Assembly: GCA_905250115.1 (NCBI GenBank)
Contig: CAJNOI010000024.1
Coordinates: 294,177 to 358,176 of the forward strand
DNA: 64,000 nucleotides
Source: Adineta steineri
Taxonomy: Eukaryota > Rotifera > Eurotatoria > Adinetida > Adinetidae
Reading direction: 5' to 3'
This document shows positions 61,569 to 64,000 of this stretch, in pieces; the first letter of the stretch is position 1; each line of letters starts with the position of its first letter. Made by a program: the position numbers and the translations under genes. Below the pieces are notes generated by a model. It made no database searches and was not told the origin of the DNA. It was given only the letters and a program-made list of their open reading frames with translations.

Positions 61569-63451
61569 ATGGAACGTCTTACCCTTCTCCTTGTTTTGCT
61601 TTCTTTTGTTTTGAATATAAATGCCCGAGCATTTCAACCTAGTTTTCTTGATGCCAGTAATTCGGATGAAGTAAATATCGAAATATTATATGAATTAAAA
61701 TAAATACTTCTTTCTCGTAGGAAATAACTTATCAAGTCATTGCAAATAAACCATTAAATATTATATCATCAGATGAAGATGCTCAACATGAATATAAACT
61801 TGGTCAAGTTGGTGGTGTTGCTGGTTGTGTTAAAAATCCTAATCGATTAATTGTTTTTCATCGAGCATCAAGAGAATGGACTCAAGAGTAAGTTATTTTT
61901 TTTTAATTAAAAGAAAAAAAAATTAATTATTACACCAAACACGAATTTGAGCTGGTGTCAGTTGAGTTCGAGTTGAAAGGTCATCGATTGTTGTTTTTGA
62001 TACATATTTATCTACTTTATAAAAATGTTCTTCAAGAATTTGAATTTGTTCCGGAGAAAAACGACGAGTTTTTTCTGGACGAATCTGAAATACAGAAGAA
62101 GAAGAATATATTGGACTACTTACTAGTTGTTGAAAAGTATAATAGCCAGCAGGAGGCGGTTGAGGAACAGGACAATAATATTGATCTGAAATATAAGAAA
62201 AAGAATCATCACCTGAAGAATAACCTTAAGATGAATCAAGATATATATATACATAGATAGAGAGTTGAAAGCAATTAGTGATAACGGTTTGTTTCAATAA
62301 TTGATACATAAATAATTAAATAACAAACGCTGAGTTTGTTTCTTTTCTGTTCTGTTATATAAATTTCTTATTAAAGATCATTTCCTGATGGTCGTAATTT
62401 CGATACAAAGAAATTTGGTGCCATTCCAGAAAATACAATTCTTACTATCAATACTCGAACTGGTCAAATCGTTAATCAATGGGGAAATAATACGTAAGTC
62501 TTTTGATTATAAATAAAAATAAATACAATAATCTATATTTCAGATTCTCCATGCCTCATGGTCTTTCTATTGATACAGAAGGAAATCTTTGGGTAACCGA
62601 TGTTGCAATGCATCAAGTAAAATTATTCTTATGTTTTTCTCAAACTTTTAATAAATGTTTTTCAAAGGTTTTCAAATATTCAAAAGGTGAACTTGTATTA
62701 ACATTAGGTGAAGCATTTGTACCTGGTAGTGATTCAAAACATTTCTGTAAACCAACTGATGTTGCTGTATCAAATGATGGTTCAAATAGCTATGTTGCTG
62801 ATGGATATTGTAATTCTCGTATTGTGAAACTTGATTCAAAAGGAAAATTTGTAAAAGAATATACAATGCCTGATGAAGAAAAACAACTCGCAATTCCGCA
62901 TAGTATTATTCTTATTGAATCACTTGGTCTCGTTTGTGTTGCTGATCGTGAAAATGGACGGTAAAAATTTTGTTGAATATAAAAAAAATAATTTTTTATT
63001 TCTATGATAGAATTGTTTGTTTTGATGATGGAGAAAATAATGAAGGTAATGTTAAAGCTATTATTGATCATCCATTAATGAAAACAGTTTATGCTATTAC
63101 TTATGATGCAAATAAACGTAGGATTTTATTTCAAAAAAAAAAAAATTTAATATTAATAAATGATTGTTTTTCAATAGATCGTCTTTATGCAGTCAGTGGT
63201 AAAAGTGGAAAAAATCGAGCAGTTGGTTTTACATTTGATGCTCATCCAGAATCATTTGGTGGTTTGATTGCTACTTGGGAACCAAATGAGGTTCGTATTC
63301 GTTTATTAATATAGAAATAATTAAAATAAATATGTTATTTGTTTAGAAATTTGGTGAACCACATGATATAGCTTTAAGTGTAAGTGGTCATGCATTATTC
63401 GTTGGTGAAATTCGTCCGAATCGTATTGATGTATTTGATGTTCTCAATTAA
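61569..63451 (+). CDS. PAL: peptidyl-alpha-hydroxyglycine alpha-amidating lyase
   Basis: Second enzyme of neuropeptide C-terminal amidation: it cleaves peptidyl-hydroxyglycine to the amide and glyoxylate in the secretory pathway. Exons 61569-61670, 61721-61887, 62377-62493, 62544-62616, 62668-62960, 63011-63117, 63178-63290 and 63347-63451 join in frame to 358 residues. A signal peptide (MERLTLLLVLLSFVLNINAR) is followed by an NHL-type six-bladed propeller: VGGVAGCVKNPNRLIVFHRA, SMPHGLSIDTEGNLWVTDVA, PTDVAVSNDGSNSYVADGYC-NSR, IPHSIILIESLGLVCVADRE and EPHDIALSVSGHALFVGE. It is monofunctional, with no hydroxylase domain, as in insects. Intron 4 (62617-62667, 51 bp) lacks a stop and can be misread as coding. 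Confidence 0.93.
61932..62225 (-). pseudogene. homeobox fragment, antisense in lyase intron 2
   Basis: The minus strand is open for about 97 codons across the 489-bp intron. The upstream part is Ser/Tyr/Pro-rich (SYISDQYYCPVPQPPPAGYY). Then comes TRRFSPEQIQILEEHFYKVD, and further on LTPAQIRVW. Counting from L16 and F20, W48 falls exactly in place, so helices 1, 2 and the start of helix 3 of a homeodomain are intact. After VW the sequence is T|GTAATA and the WFQNRR core is absent; this looks like a donor splitting the F49 codon, but no following exon is visible in the window. The rest of the gene is missing, so I call it a fragment. Confidence 0.7.
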
Positions 63452-64000
63452 TTTTCAAGAATGATCCCTTTTTTTTCTTCTTTCTTGAGCAATAATCAAC
63501 AGTCATTCTTTATTCTCAAATATTTTATCGAATGATTTCAATACATAAATGAATAAATAAATAATAATATTCAATAAATAATCAATGATATATACTTATC
63601 TTTTATTATCAGATATATGAATTGAAGAGAGATATACATCACAAAATAATTATATACTTAATAGAGTAGACTACTATTGCTTAATCTGTAATGCAGAAAA
63701 GACGTATGGAGTTTTATTTGTTAATAAAAGAACAGATGTTAATGTATCGAATAAATAGAGAAGTAAAAAAGTATCCAGAAGGTTTTATTTGATTCATAGA
63801 GAGAAAAAGAAATGTTTTTGTCAAGTTAAAATCTGTCTAATAGAATGTACAAGTCATATTGATATTCATGACATAGAAAAAAGTTTATTCGATAGTAGAA
63901 TTAGTCTAGTATCTATTTATAAGTTTTCTAATAACATATGATGGATATGACAACAAATGTTGTAATTTATATCGAATTAGAGATCTGCGGATTAATTCAA
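63452..64000. other. 3' flank, nothing recognised
   Basis: AT-rich sequence downstream of the lyase gene to the window end, including AATAAA-type signals near 63550. No supported gene. Confidence 0.5.

Noticed and set aside
61955-62260. 101-codon plus-strand open frame in lyase intron 2
   Set aside because: It is the antisense shadow of the homeobox fragment.

Overview
The window looks like nuclear DNA of a bdelloid rotifer (Adineta/Rotaria type). The grounds are strong AT-richness, many 42-66 bp GT-AG introns, a very large receptor combining LDL-receptor class A and EGF modules with a 7TM domain, a small cluster of ionotropic glutamate receptor genes, tandem kelch repeats with a bacterial flavour, and recurring interstitial GTGGGTGTGGG motifs that resemble the telomere repeat I recall for bdelloids. 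The assignment is an inference; no ribosomal or mitochondrial marker is present.

Layout. 1-4.7 kb: 3' part of the LDLa/EGF/7TM receptor (+). 5-14 kb: a receptor-like gene fragment, a probable hAT-type element, a small proline/cysteine-rich protein gene (+), and a six-exon MFS transporter of the MFSD4/NaGLT1 type (-), then a long gene-poor stretch. 14-25 kb: accessory region with degenerate copies of a membrane-protein family on the minus strand, a kelch-repeat gene split by an assembly gap, a clean non-autonomous hAT element with 8-bp target duplications, a microsatellite, a 51-bp minisatellite and a PAN/apple-like secreted protein. 25-39 kb: a dense run of plus-strand genes: a membrane protein with a PARP-like catalytic domain, a GH3 glycosidase (7 exons), V-ATPase subunit a (17 exons), and a GH47 class I alpha-mannosidase (9 exons) whose first intron holds a complete nested gene. 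40-56 kb: three ionotropic glutamate receptor paralogues, A and B in a ~5.4 kb tandem segmental duplication (-) and C inverted (+). 56-64 kb: ERCC1 and tubulin-folding cofactor E only 44 bp apart in operon-like order, then a peptidyl-hydroxyglycine alpha-amidating lyase with an antisense homeobox fragment inside an intron.

The conserved genes are housekeeping: DNA repair, tubulin folding, proton pumping, N-glycan trimming and neuropeptide amidation. The accessory stretches hold receptors and transposon debris. Exon structures were worked out by hand from GT/AG sites, reading phase and family conservation; for all nine spliced genes given with full exon lists here (eight complete, one cut by the window edge) the chain stays in frame to the stop.

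The most interesting points are: (1) a gene-conversion-like tract shared by receptors B and C; (2) a conserved TATA/5'-leader/GTAAG-donor module upstream of all three receptors, into which A and B carry an extra hairpin-bearing segment; (3) a homeodomain fragment broken exactly after W48 inside the amidating-lyase intron; (4) a degenerate tandem receptor-like family whose first intron begins immediately after the ATG; (5) several short inverted-repeat elements, two of them in one cofactor E intron. I did not find a CRISPR-like or defence-like system.
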